Source of the DNA: Bacteroidota bacterium
GTDB taxonomy: Bacteria; Bacteroidota; Bacteroidia; AKYH767-A; OLB10
NCBI GenBank assembly: GCA_016713445.1
Contig: JADJPB010000010.1
Location: forward strand, 62,001 to 126,000
Direction: 5' to 3'
Length of the DNA: 64,000 nt
The position numbers and the translations under genes were made by a program. Positions 26,140 to 35,143 of this stretch are shown here, piece after piece (positions within the stretch are counted from its first letter, which is position 1; each line of letters begins with the position of its first letter). The notes beneath the pieces are model-generated. The model saw only the letters and a program-made list of their open reading frames with translations, ran no database searches and had not been told where the DNA came from.

Positions 26140-27157
26140 GTATATTTCAATATTACTCTTTCTACTTATCACGGCATTTACTACCCGTGAATCCAATTTT
26201 TTATACCCAACATCCTGGCCAAAACCCAACTATGATTTTTCTAAAAATCCAATCGAAAAAAACAAAGTGAACTTAGGCAGAGTCTTGTTTTATGATCCCA
26301 TCTTGTCTGAAAACAATTCCATCTCCTGTGAAAGTTGTCATTCGCCATACAGTGCATTTACACATATTGATCATGCGCTGAGTCATGGAATTTACGATAG
26401 CATCAGCACTAGAAATTCTCCTGCCTTAATGAACCTAGCTTGGAAAAAATCTTTTATGTGGGATGGTGCTATCAACAATTTAGATATGCAAGCGTTGGCG
26501 CCCATCACTCATCCCTTGGAGATGGGAAGCTCCATAAAAAAAGTGGTGATCAAACTTCAAGCTTCAAAAAAATATGGTCAACTCTATTTTCAAGCTTATG
26601 GAGACAGTATTCCAACTGGTGAAAAAACATTAAAAGCCATCAGTCAATTTTTGCTCACCTTGGTAAGTGCGAATTCCAAATACGATAAGGTAATAAGAGG
26701 CGATGAACAATTTTCTCCACAAGAAAAAAACGGATATGCGCTTTTTCAAAAAAACTGTTCGTCTTGCCATAAAGAACCTTTGTTTACCAATGATGAATTT
26801 GCAAATAATGGATTACCTGAAAATCCAACATTGAAAGATAAAGGGAGAATGCACATTACATTAGACTCCACTGATGCCTACAAATTCAAAATTCCTACAC
26901 TTAGAAATATTGAATATACTTATCCATACATGCACGATGGGCGATTTAAGAAATTATCAGAAGTAATGAATCATTATACCTCTGGAATTATTCAATCAAA
27001 AACATTAGCGCCTGAGTTAAAAGAGAAAATCAAACTCACAGAGAATGAAAAAGTAGATCTCATCAGCTTTCTCTTAACATTAAGTGACAAAGAATTTGTG
27101 TTTAACTCAAAACATACTTACCCAATAGAAATTATTTCGTCGGTAGCGAAGGATTAA
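26132..27157 (+). CDS. Di-heme cytochrome c peroxidase family protein (MauG/MbnH-like)
   Basis: 341 residues with an N-terminal signal (MIKYISILLFLLITAF). Two haem-attachment motifs are present, CESCH at 66-70 and CSSCH at 209-213, with the bacterial cytochrome c peroxidase/MauG layout (GRVLFYDPILSENNSISCESC, RNSPALMNLAWKKSFMWDG, HPLEMGSS, KIPTLRNIEYTYPYMHDGRF). Family enzymes either reduce peroxide or, like MauG and MbnH, oxidise residues of a partner protein through a bis-Fe(IV) state. The overlap with MbnP favours the second role. The enzyme should be periplasmic. Confidence 0.88.
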   Translation: MIKYISILLFLLITAFTTRESNFLYPTSWPKPNYDFSKNPIEKNKVNLGRVLFYDPILSENNSISCESCHSPYSAFTHIDHALSHGIYDSISTRNSPALMNLAWKKSFMWDGAINNLDMQALAPITHPLEMGSSIKKVVIKLQASKKYGQLYFQAYGDSIPTGEKTLKAISQFLLTLVSANSKYDKVIRGDEQFSPQEKNGYALFQKNCSSCHKEPLFTNDEFANNGLPENPTLKDKGRMHITLDSTDAYKFKIPTLRNIEYTYPYMHDGRFKKLSEVMNHYTSGIIQSKTLAPELKEKIKLTENEKVDLISFLLTLSDKEFVFNSKHTYPIEIISSVAKD

Positions 27158-27202
27158 TAATAATTATAACGACTAAAGTCAACATACCCTAAAATAAATA
27201 AA

Positions 27203-28579
27203 ATGAAAAAAATAGTTGTATTCCTTCTGTTGTTAATCACCAGTAGCTCCATGCAAGCTCAAACCAATCCTGCGATTTTATCGTGGTTGCAAAACAACAC
27301 TGTAACTGCTCGACATTATGTTGCTGGAAACTCCACTCCTATTAATGACGCCGCTTTAGTGAATGTACAAACCGTGCAATACAACACGAGCGATGTTTAC
27401 ATTAGCACAACAGGATTACCTAGTTATGTAACTGGTCCATTCTTAGATGGAAATCCGTCGCTTGCCACCAATCAAAATGCGATTTTCCGTTTTCCTTTAA
27501 GTCCAGTTCAAAATACAGGAACTGCTGTTGTTACTACTCCTGGAAATATTGGAGTATTTATAAATGGTGTAGCATTGTTTGATTATAGAGATGGTGTAGC
27601 GTGGAATGCAAATACGAATGCACTTTGTGGGGGACCTGGAAATCCACCTTGTCCAGGCGGCATGGGAGCAACGCAGGCTTGGAATCGTGATGCCATTGTT
27701 GCTGAAAGGGGTGGTTTTGATTGTAGCAAAGCACATCCTGCTAATGGAAATTACCATCATCACCAAAACCCCAGTGCATTTAATTTGGATTTAGTAGTCG
27801 TCTCTTCAATTTGTAACTTATATAATGCAGATGGTCTTTATGTAATAGACAGTACGACTCATTCCCCTCTTATTGGATTTGCGTACGATGGATTTCCCAT
27901 CTATGGAGCTTATGGTTATCAAAATGTAAATGGTACAGGTCCGATTGTAAGAATTAAATCAAGTTATCAGTTGAGAAATATTACTACTCGTACAACAAGT
28001 CCAACAGGAGCTTCGGTCACTGCAGGACCCGTTGTGAGTACCACCTATCCGCTGGGCTATTTTAGAGAAGACTATGAATACATTCCAACATCCGTTTCTA
28101 CTCCTGATTTTTTAGATGAACATAATGGTCGATTTTGTGTAACACCAGAATATCCAAACGGAATCTATTGTTACTTTGCTACCGTTGATGCAAATTGGAA
28201 TTCTGCTTATCCTTATGTTGTAGGTCCAACATTTTATGGGACTCTTGTAGCTGCTAAAGTGACTAATGTCCCAGGTGGAACTACGACTTATACACCAGGC
28301 ACATCTGGACTATTTGAACATTCGAATGTCGAATTAAATGTAAATGTGTTTCCAAATCCCACCAGTGAATTATTAGTAATTCAACTTTTGGATTTAAATC
28401 GCGAAGACACTGAAATAGCATTGTATGGTATCAGCGGGAAACTCATTGACAAAACAACAGTGTATCAAGGAGCAACGATTGGATATTTTGATACTAAAAC
28501 GTATTATGCAGGGAATTATATCTTGAAGATTTCTAACTCGACAGGAATCACTACAAAAAAAGTGGTAGTAACGAAATAA
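27203..28579 (+). CDS. Secreted YHYH domain protein with T9SS sorting domain
   Basis: 458 residues: signal peptide 1-20, a YHYH-family domain over about 100-340, T9SS type A domain about 380-458 (LNVNVFPNPTSELLVIQ ... YYAGNYILKISN ... KVVVTK). The family motif appears as NGNYHHHQNP at 181-190, followed by LIGFAYDGFPIYGAYGY. Four cysteines (142, 150, 174 and one in CNLYNADG) may form disulfides. YHYH proteins are secreted, histidine-rich and of unknown activity; the histidine cluster suggests metal binding, which is inference. The gene ends the sigma-MbnP-MauG run and is followed by a terminator. A paralogue begins at 63878. Confidence 0.85.
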   Translation: MKKIVVFLLLLITSSSMQAQTNPAILSWLQNNTVTARHYVAGNSTPINDAALVNVQTVQYNTSDVYISTTGLPSYVTGPFLDGNPSLATNQNAIFRFPLSPVQNTGTAVVTTPGNIGVFINGVALFDYRDGVAWNANTNALCGGPGNPPCPGGMGATQAWNRDAIVAERGGFDCSKAHPANGNYHHHQNPSAFNLDLVVVSSICNLYNADGLYVIDSTTHSPLIGFAYDGFPIYGAYGYQNVNGTGPIVRIKSSYQLRNITTRTTSPTGASVTAGPVVSTTYPLGYFREDYEYIPTSVSTPDFLDEHNGRFCVTPEYPNGIYCYFATVDANWNSAYPYVVGPTFYGTLVAAKVTNVPGGTTTYTPGTSGLFEHSNVELNVNVFPNPTSELLVIQLLDLNREDTEIALYGISGKLIDKTTVYQGATIGYFDTKTYYAGNYILKISNSTGITTKKVVVTK

Positions 28580-28603
28580 GAGAAAAGCCAAAACAATTTC
28601 TCT

Positions 28604-28652
28604 AACAGCTGTGTTCATCAATTGTACTTTTGATGAATGCGGCTGTTTTTTT
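28604..28652 (+). terminator. Rho-independent terminator after the YHYH gene
   Basis: AACAGC with TTCATCA pairs with TGATGAA and GGCTGTT around a 10-base loop, with a small internal bulge, then runs into seven T. It closes the transcript that probably begins at the ECF sigma factor. Confidence 0.75.
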
Positions 28653-28682
28653 AATTATATTTAACTGCTCTATTTAGATATA

Positions 28683-29279
28683 ATGACTACTAAAAAACAA
28701 TTGGATTCAGCTTCTCCCATTACGATTGAACCCCTCACTAAAAAGAACTGGGAAAAGTTTCTTGCTCTTTTCGGAGAGAAAGGAGCCTGTGGAAACTGTT
28801 GGTGCATGTACTACCGATTAAACAAAAGTGATTTCCAAGAAGGCAAGTTTGATGAAGGAAACAAACAAGCAATGAAAGAATTGGTTTTCTCAAATCAGCC
28901 TACTGGAGTCTTAGCACTGTATGATGGACGAGCCATCGCTTGGTGTGCCTTTGCACCACGAGAAGATTTTGCGAAACTTAAAAAATCGAGAGTGCATAAG
29001 CCCATCGATGAAAAAAAGGTGTGGTCGGTACCTTGTACATTTATCCATAAAGATTTTAGACGGCAAGGTGTTTCTGTAGCATTATTGAAAGGATTAATTG
29101 AGTATGCTAAAAATGTTAATATTAAAATCATCGAAGCATATCCAACAATTCCAACACAAGAAAAGTTACCCGATTCATTTGCGTGGATTGGACTTTACAA
29201 GTCGTTTGAAAGAGCGGGTTTTAAAATCGTAGATCGCACTTCGAAACACCGACCGATGGTGAGATTCGTATTATCATAA
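28683..29279 (+). CDS. GNAT family N-acetyltransferase
   Basis: 198 residues. The acetyl-CoA pocket is seen in CTFIHKDFRRQGVSVALLKGLIEYAKN and the end in GLYKSFERAGFKIVDRTSKHRPMVRFVL. The N-terminal CGNCWCMYYRLNKSDF segment, with several cysteines, is typical of a conserved bacterial subfamily. The substrate is unknown. It stands between two terminator-bounded units and seems monocistronic. Confidence 0.85.
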   Translation: MTTKKQLDSASPITIEPLTKKNWEKFLALFGEKGACGNCWCMYYRLNKSDFQEGKFDEGNKQAMKELVFSNQPTGVLALYDGRAIAWCAFAPREDFAKLKKSRVHKPIDEKKVWSVPCTFIHKDFRRQGVSVALLKGLIEYAKNVNIKIIEAYPTIPTQEKLPDSFAWIGLYKSFERAGFKIVDRTSKHRPMVRFVLS

Positions 29280-29373
29280 ACTTTTTACTCATTCGGTTGT
29301 TATTCATAATTGTAATACATCTACTTTGTTTTTTCGATCTTTGTGTCCCAATTAAACTATACTTATACAACCA

Positions 29374-30063
29374 ATGCCCAATAAATATTTCAAATTTCTT
29401 CTTTCAAGCCTACTGATTGCTCAACTTTCTACTTTTTGCTCGGCTCAACAATCTGAAATTGGAAATTGGTTTATTTATTTTGGGAATCAAACTCTCAGCA
29501 AAAAAATAAACTGGCACAATGAAGTGCAATATAGGAATTACAACTTTGCAGGAGATCTACAACAGCTTTTACTAAGAACAGGCTTGGGATACAATCTTTC
29601 GGAAGGAAATAATAATATTTTAATGGGGTATGGATATATTCTTTCTGAAAGCTACATTCAAAATATCGACAACAAAGTTGACAGTAAAGAACATCGCATC
29701 TTTCAACAATTTATTACAAAGCAAAAATTGGGACGCTTCTATGCACAGCATCGATATCGCATAGAAGAGCGATTCATAAAAGACGAAACACAATTTCGAT
29801 TTCGCTATTTTCTATCTCTAAATATTCCTCTAAATAAAAAGACAATAACAGATAATACAATTTACTTTTCTGCTTATAATGAAATATTCATCAATGGTCA
29901 GTCACCTGCATTTGATCGAAATCGGCTGTATGGAGGATTGGGTTATCACATTAACAAAAATTTCAAATTGGAATTGGGTTATCTCTCGCAGATGGTAGAA
30001 AATTCGCAAAGAAGCCAATTTCAAATAATTCTATTCAACAATCTTTCCTTATTAAAGGAATAA
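29374..30063 (+). CDS. DUF2490 outer-membrane beta-barrel protein
   Basis: 229 residues with a signal peptide (about 1-24, ending FCSAQ). The mature part follows DUF2490: EIGNWFIYFGNQTLSKKINWHNEVQYRNYNF, LLLRTGLGYNL, NILMGYGYI, HRIFQQFITKQKLGRFYAQHRYRIEERF, RFRYFLSLNIPLN and RLYGGLGYHINKNFKLELGYLSQM. These are alternating beta strands of a small outer-membrane barrel. The family has no proven function. Its own promoter was not identified. Confidence 0.88.
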   Translation: MPNKYFKFLLSSLLIAQLSTFCSAQQSEIGNWFIYFGNQTLSKKINWHNEVQYRNYNFAGDLQQLLLRTGLGYNLSEGNNNILMGYGYILSESYIQNIDNKVDSKEHRIFQQFITKQKLGRFYAQHRYRIEERFIKDETQFRFRYFLSLNIPLNKKTITDNTIYFSAYNEIFINGQSPAFDRNRLYGGLGYHINKNFKLELGYLSQMVENSQRSQFQIILFNNLSLLKE

Positions 30064-30184
30064 AAATGTTGTCGAATATCTCTAGATTCTTATTTGTCAT
30101 ACCCTTTGACGTAGAGGGCATTTCGCCAATAATTTTTCATCAAATACTTTAATTAAACATGCTCCAAATAAAGGTTGGAGTTAA

Positions 30185-32086
30185 ATGTTAACTTTGTTGT
30201 ATTCACCTTTCAATGAGTATCCTAATAAAGCACGCTACATGAAAAATTTATTCAATTTCAATTTTAGTCATCTCAAGGGTGATCTCATGGGTGGAATAAC
30301 CGCGGGTATCGTTGCTCTTCCCTTATCACTAGCCTTTGGCGTAAGCTCTGGCTTGGGTCCAACAGCAGGATTGTATGGAGCCATATTAGTGAGTTTCTTC
30401 GCTTCTTTCTTTGGCGGTACCAACACTCAAATTTCTGGTCCTACAGCTCCAATGACTGCCGTGAGCATGGTTGTTGTTGCTGGTGTAATAGCAGATACAA
30501 ATGGTGATTTAAGCAAGGCACTACCCATTATCTTATCCGTTTTTTTATTGGCTGGTCTTTTTCAGATCGTCTTTGGACTTATCGGTTTTGGAAAATACAT
30601 CAAGTACATTCCATATCCCGTTGTTTCTGGATTTATGACTGCTATTGGAGTAATTATTTTAGCCACACAAATAATTCCTGCTGTTGGATATTATCCAAGT
30701 GAAGATGCTCAATTCGTTAATAAATTCAAACCCTATGCTGAAGAAGTAATTCTTAAAAAGATTCTAGAACAAGAAGCTAAAGAAGGAATTTTAGTTTTAG
30801 AAGACTTAAAAATTACTGTTGAAAAAGCTGCAGAAATTACGCCAGATCAGATTTTACTTGAATCCAAATCACTTGCTAAAGATAATGCCTCTGGAGTTAT
30901 TGGTTCTATCAGAGTACTGCCTCTTGCATTGCAACGAATAAATTGGCTTGAATTTATTCTGGCTTTTTCGACCATCGTAATTATCTATACGTTTAAAAAA
31001 ATAACCAAAGCAATTCCTAGTTCGCTCGTTGCACTCTTAGTCGTAACGGGGGTAGCTGTTGGTTTTAATTTGGATTACCGTACTATCGAATCCATTCCAA
31101 CTGGATTTCCTCGGCCTTACTTTTCGCTATTTACATCATTTGACTTTGTGGCTATATCTCCCTATCTTCTTTCTGCTTTTACATTAGCGCTGCTTGGTTC
31201 TATTGATTCGTTGCTCACCTCAGTGGTAGCTGATAATATGACGAAGACGAAACATAATCCGAAGAAAGAATTGATAGGGCAAGGTCTTGGAAACTCAATT
31301 GCTGCATTTTTTGGCGGAATCCCCGGTGCCGGTGCTACGATTCGTACGGTAGTAAATATAAATTCAGGAGGGAAAACTCGATTATCAGGAATGATTGCAG
31401 GATTGTTATTACTTATTATTTTACTTGTATTAAGTCCAATAGCATCTCTTATCCCTGCCGCCGTTTTGGCCGGGATATTAATAACCGTTGGAATAGGGGT
31501 GATGGATTATAAAGGGCTAAAAGCAATTCCATTTATGCCACATAGTGAAGTATTTATTTTAATTACTGTGCTCGTGCTTTCTGCCATATGGAATTTAGTT
31601 TTTGCAGTAGGAATAGGTCTCGTTCTCGCTTCATTATTCTTCATGAAAACAATCAGTGATCTCACGGCAACACATAGTAAAATAGAAACTTTAAAGCCAG
31701 AAATCCCCTGGCCCGACGAAGCTACTTTTCCAAAAAGTTTAAGAGAAGAAGTCTTTATTAAGCATATCAATGGGCCCTTATTTTTTGGATCTACAAGCGA
31801 CTTTCAGCAATTAATCAATCAAATTCCTGCAACAGCATTCTTGATTATAATACGAATGAAAAGAATGGAGTATATGGATCAATCAGGATTGTTTGTTATG
31901 GAAGAAACGCTGTTGAAGCTAATCAACCAAAAGAAAAAAATACTCTTGGTGAACATCCATAAACAACCCCTGTACTTATTGGAAAAAATGGACATTATTC
32001 CAGACATCATCCCGCGTGATCAAATTTTTGAAAACTACGATGAATGCTTAATATGGGTGAAGGCCAATGTGAAAGACGTCATTTAA
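30185..32086 (+). CDS. SulP family anion permease with STAS domain
   Basis: Up to 633 residues. Two starts are possible: ATG 30185, preceded by GGAG at four bases, or ATG 30239, which gives the usual family N-terminus MKNLFNFNFSHLKGDLMGGI. About ten to twelve membrane segments include GITAGIVALPLSLAFGVSSGLGP and QISGPTAPMTAVSMVV. A soluble insert (about 165-245) breaks the membrane domain. A STAS domain occupies about 525-625 (EVFIKHINGPLFFGSTSDFQ, MKRMEYMDQSGLFVMEETL). SulP proteins move sulfate, bicarbonate or other anions. A second SulP gene at 51081 is linked to carbonic anhydrase; this one has no such partner, so its anion is open. Confidence 0.88.
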   Translation: MLTLLYSPFNEYPNKARYMKNLFNFNFSHLKGDLMGGITAGIVALPLSLAFGVSSGLGPTAGLYGAILVSFFASFFGGTNTQISGPTAPMTAVSMVVVAGVIADTNGDLSKALPIILSVFLLAGLFQIVFGLIGFGKYIKYIPYPVVSGFMTAIGVIILATQIIPAVGYYPSEDAQFVNKFKPYAEEVILKKILEQEAKEGILVLEDLKITVEKAAEITPDQILLESKSLAKDNASGVIGSIRVLPLALQRINWLEFILAFSTIVIIYTFKKITKAIPSSLVALLVVTGVAVGFNLDYRTIESIPTGFPRPYFSLFTSFDFVAISPYLLSAFTLALLGSIDSLLTSVVADNMTKTKHNPKKELIGQGLGNSIAAFFGGIPGAGATIRTVVNINSGGKTRLSGMIAGLLLLIILLVLSPIASLIPAAVLAGILITVGIGVMDYKGLKAIPFMPHSEVFILITVLVLSAIWNLVFAVGIGLVLASLFFMKTISDLTATHSKIETLKPEIPWPDEATFPKSLREEVFIKHINGPLFFGSTSDFQQLINQIPATAFLIIIRMKRMEYMDQSGLFVMEETLLKLINQKKKILLVNIHKQPLYLLEKMDIIPDIIPRDQIFENYDECLIWVKANVKDVI

Positions 32087-32176
32087 TCAAACCTTTAAAC
32101 ACGGAATATATGTCCATGTAAATTTTGTATTTTCGTAAACCTTTAGAAATTTGGGTAAATTGTAATTCCCCCCTTC

Positions 32177-32971
32177 ATGCAAGAGCGACATATCAATCGA
32201 GAAAAGTACTTCCAAGAGCAATCAGCAACGATTCGCAATCACGTATTTCCATTTCTAAATCAAATGATTACGGTCGATGAGAACACGTCCATTCTTGAAA
32301 TCGGCTGTGGCGAAGGAGGAAATCTGAAACCGTTTTTAGATTTAGGATGTAAACGAATTTTAGGAGTTGATATGTCAGAAGATAAGATCAACAATGCAAA
32401 GCTGTTTTTTGCCAACGATCCCAATAAAGCAAATATTGAATTTATCACTTCCGATATTTATGATGTAGATAACATTGGCAAATTTGATATTATTATGACC
32501 CGAGATGTGCTCGAGCATATTCATGGCCAGGAAAGATTTATGGAATACGTAAAAAGGTTTTTAAAACCCGGAGGAAAATTCTTTTTAGGATTTCCCCCGT
32601 GGTATAATCCATTTGGTGGTCACCAACAGATGTGCGAAAGTAAAGTGCTTTCAAAGCTTCCCTTTTTCCATATTTTTCCAAAACCTATTTATGGACTTAT
32701 TTTAAAAACTTTTGGCGAAACAGATCCAAAGATTGAAGCTTTAATGGAAATTAAAGACACAGGAATTACGATTGAGCGATTTGAAAAAATATTAAAGAGA
32801 ACAGGCTATAAAAAAGATAAAGTACTTTATTATTTTATTAATCCCAATTACGAAGCAAAATTTGGACTAAAGCCCAGAGAACAAATTGGTTTCATCTCCT
32901 CCCTACCTTACTTAAGAAACTTTCTCATTACTACAAGTTATTATTTGGTATCGCCAATCAATAATAACTAA
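32177..32971 (+). CDS. Class I SAM-dependent methyltransferase
   Basis: 264 residues. The SAM-binding motif I is ILEIGCGEGGNLKPF (about 39-53), followed by GVDMSEDKINNAK (motif II acidic residue), IEFITSDIYDVDNIGKFDIIMTRDVLEHI (motifs III-IV) and RFLKPGGKFFLGFPPW. This is a Rossmann-fold methyltransferase of the Methyltransf_11/25 type. The PWYNPFGGHQQMCESK stretch after the core is shared by a group of bacterial small-molecule or lipid/sugar methyltransferases. The acceptor is unknown, and no biosynthetic neighbours clarify it. Confidence 0.87.
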   Translation: MQERHINREKYFQEQSATIRNHVFPFLNQMITVDENTSILEIGCGEGGNLKPFLDLGCKRILGVDMSEDKINNAKLFFANDPNKANIEFITSDIYDVDNIGKFDIIMTRDVLEHIHGQERFMEYVKRFLKPGGKFFLGFPPWYNPFGGHQQMCESKVLSKLPFFHIFPKPIYGLILKTFGETDPKIEALMEIKDTGITIERFEKILKRTGYKKDKVLYYFINPNYEAKFGLKPREQIGFISSLPYLRNFLITTSYYLVSPINNN

Positions 32972-33029
32972 TTCAGATGCTATTTGAGTCGAGTGTTTAT
33001 TTTCAACTCCGATTACTCAAGTATACATT

Positions 33030-34346
33030 TTAGTTTTTAACAACCTTCTCTGAAACGATCATTTTGATCTCCGTCTGTATTTTTAAAATATACGCTCCCG
33101 ATTTCAATTCGTCTCCATTTGTAAAATGATATTCATTTTTACCTGCTTTCAGATCAATACTTTCTTTGTAAACCACATGCCCATTTAAACTTAACAAAAT
33201 TACTTGTGCCTGAGTCGTTTCTTCCGAATTAAAAACAACACTGAAGTTTCGAATAAATGGATTCGATATGACTTTCGCTTTTGAAATACCTGGAGTGATT
33301 TTACCAATGTCTACTACTATGGGTTTAAATATTTCTGTAGTACCATCAAAGTCCGTTTGTATTAAGCGATAGTAATTAACTCCTGCCGTGGGTTCCTGAT
33401 CGATAATTGAATAATTTCTAGTACTAGAGCTGTTCCCTGCTCCTTTTACTCTTTGTACTTCAATAAAACTATTTCCATCAAGCGACCGCTCAATTGTAAA
33501 AAAGTCGTTGTTTTTTTCAGAGGCGGTACTCCAACTCACTTGCACTTGTTGATTACTAATTTTAGTAGCTTTAAATGAGATTAATTCTACAGGTAGAGGC
33601 GAAGGCATCATATCGAAGTATTTAAAATAAATACTATTCTGTCGAATTTGTGAACCAGAACTTCCATAAACTGCTCCTGTCCTATAATTAATGGTACTTA
33701 CGTTATTAAAAATTTTCATGAACATCGCTTGTGTGCGATTAGTATCAATATTTGCTACGTTATTTGTTGAACTGGTTGCAATGCAAGAATCATTTCTAAA
33801 AGTAACCACCACTTGTGCTCCTGCCATCGCAGAATAAGTACTTACTCTGTGAGCTCCAACTATTTCTTTTAGCGTACTTCCGTCTCCATCTACATCGATT
33901 GCTGTAGCTGCCAAACGTGTTAATATGGTATCGGTATTCGTTCCTGCTTTTTTAAAAGTTATTCTCCAATTGATCCACGAAGTTTTATTCCCCGGAGAAT
34001 TGATGAATGGTTGCCAAGCATCGTAGTAACCCCCGGCAAAATTATCCATCGTACTTACTGAGGCCCCGTTATAAAAACTTATTATCTTTATGTGTGCATC
34101 AATTCCTGTGGATACATCCGAAAATTTATAAACTGCATTTACTTGTCCATCGATGCCGCTAATGACAACTGGATCATGAAAACTCATGCTAGGGTATTGA
34201 TGTGAGCTCCCTGCAATAGACGTTTTTGGAATGGTAAGATAAAATAAAACAAAAGCAATTATTACTCCGAAAGCGACTACACCTAGAATAGGTAGAATCT
34301 TGAACTTTTGGACAATGGAGACTTTGGTTTTTAAAGCGTTTTTCAT
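33030..34346 (-). CDS. Secreted protein with T9SS type A sorting domain
   Basis: 438 residues. The N-terminus has a basic start and a membrane segment (ILPILGVVAFGVIIAFVLFYL). Residues about 50-270 are an uncharacterised extracellular domain (DGQVNAVYKFSDVSTGIDAHIKI, DAWQPFINSPGNKTSWINWRITFKKAGTNTDTILTR). A fibronectin-like module follows, with the common Bacteroidota phrase LPVELISFKATKISNQQVQVSWSTASEKNNDFFTIERS, then a sorting domain (AKVISNPFIRNFSVVF ... LKSGAYILKIQ). Probably exported to the surface. No enzymatic signature seen. Confidence 0.82.
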   Translation of the reverse strand: MKNALKTKVSIVQKFKILPILGVVAFGVIIAFVLFYLTIPKTSIAGSSHQYPSMSFHDPVVISGIDGQVNAVYKFSDVSTGIDAHIKIISFYNGASVSTMDNFAGGYYDAWQPFINSPGNKTSWINWRITFKKAGTNTDTILTRLAATAIDVDGDGSTLKEIVGAHRVSTYSAMAGAQVVVTFRNDSCIATSSTNNVANIDTNRTQAMFMKIFNNVSTINYRTGAVYGSSGSQIRQNSIYFKYFDMMPSPLPVELISFKATKISNQQVQVSWSTASEKNNDFFTIERSLDGNSFIEVQRVKGAGNSSSTRNYSIIDQEPTAGVNYYRLIQTDFDGTTEIFKPIVVDIGKITPGISKAKVISNPFIRNFSVVFNSEETTQAQVILLSLNGHVVYKESIDLKAGKNEYHFTNGDELKSGAYILKIQTEIKMIVSEKVVKN

Positions 34347-34582
34347 CTGAAGATAAAATTGTTGTTTGCGTGATTAAACGAGATTTTTGAGATAAGGTTT
34401 CCCTACTAAAATGGTTCTCGGCTTTATTTTTTTATTGTATTTCTATTGTATACGTTTTTAGTTATCAAACAGTTACGTTTACTGCGTCTCTAAAAAGCCC
34501 ATAGATTATTAAAAAAAACAAAACCATCTTAAGGTATCCGAACACGCAAGGGGAATTAATATACTTTTGAAAAAAATTATTC
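34347..34582. other. Divergent intergenic region, no gene seen
   Basis: AT-rich gap between the minus-strand T9SS cargo and the plus-strand VOC gene, with poly-A and poly-T runs. It must hold both promoters, but no clear -33/-7 pair or hairpin was found. Confidence 0.3.
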
Positions 34583-34993
34583 ATGAAGCAACAGTTAGCT
34601 CTAATTTCTATTTTAGTAAATGATTACGACGAAGCGATTCACTATTACACTAATCAATTACACTTTACATTAAAAGAAGATACTAAATTAACTAGCGATA
34701 AAAGATGGGTTATTGTTTCTCCCACCGGTTCAGAAGGCACAGCTTTGCTTTTAGCAAAAGCTAGTACGGAAACTCAGAAAAAACAAATCGGATTCCAGAG
34801 TGGAGGGCGTGTATTTTTGTTTTTACATACCGATGATATAGAAAGAGATTATCAAAATTTATTAAAAAATAAAATTGAAATCGTACGAGAAAAAACCGTT
34901 GATCCTTGGGGAACGGTTCTCGTTTTTAAAGATAAATATGGTAACCTATGGGATTTAATTGAACCTAACGTTAACTACCCTTCCAATAAATAA
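34583..34993 (+). CDS. VOC family (glyoxalase/bleomycin-resistance fold) protein
   Basis: 136 residues forming a single vicinal-oxygen-chelate domain: LISILVNDYDEAIHYYTNQLHFTLKED at the start, a TGSEGTALLLAKAS strand, GGRVFLFLHTDDIERDY and the final KDKYGNLWDLIEPN. VOC proteins bind a metal with His/Glu ligands and cover glyoxalases, dioxygenases and drug-binding proteins. The exact activity cannot be told. Likely monocistronic. Confidence 0.87.
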   Translation: MKQQLALISILVNDYDEAIHYYTNQLHFTLKEDTKLTSDKRWVIVSPTGSEGTALLLAKASTETQKKQIGFQSGGRVFLFLHTDDIERDYQNLLKNKIEIVREKTVDPWGTVLVFKDKYGNLWDLIEPNVNYPSNK

Positions 34994-35143
34994 AACTCCT
35001 TTCTACAATCTTCTCTTTATTTCAAAATATTTTCATCTGCCAAAAACGACTGTTCGTCGAAAAATAAAGTAACTCCATTGTTTTACTCTCCAATTACATT
35101 ATTTTACAGAGGCAAAAGCTCTACTTTTGCAAAAAAAATCAGC

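Noticed and set aside
30185..30238. Firm choice of the upstream ATG for SulP
   Set aside because: The GGAG before 30185 favours it but family members usually start at the ATG corresponding to 30239; both are kept as options.
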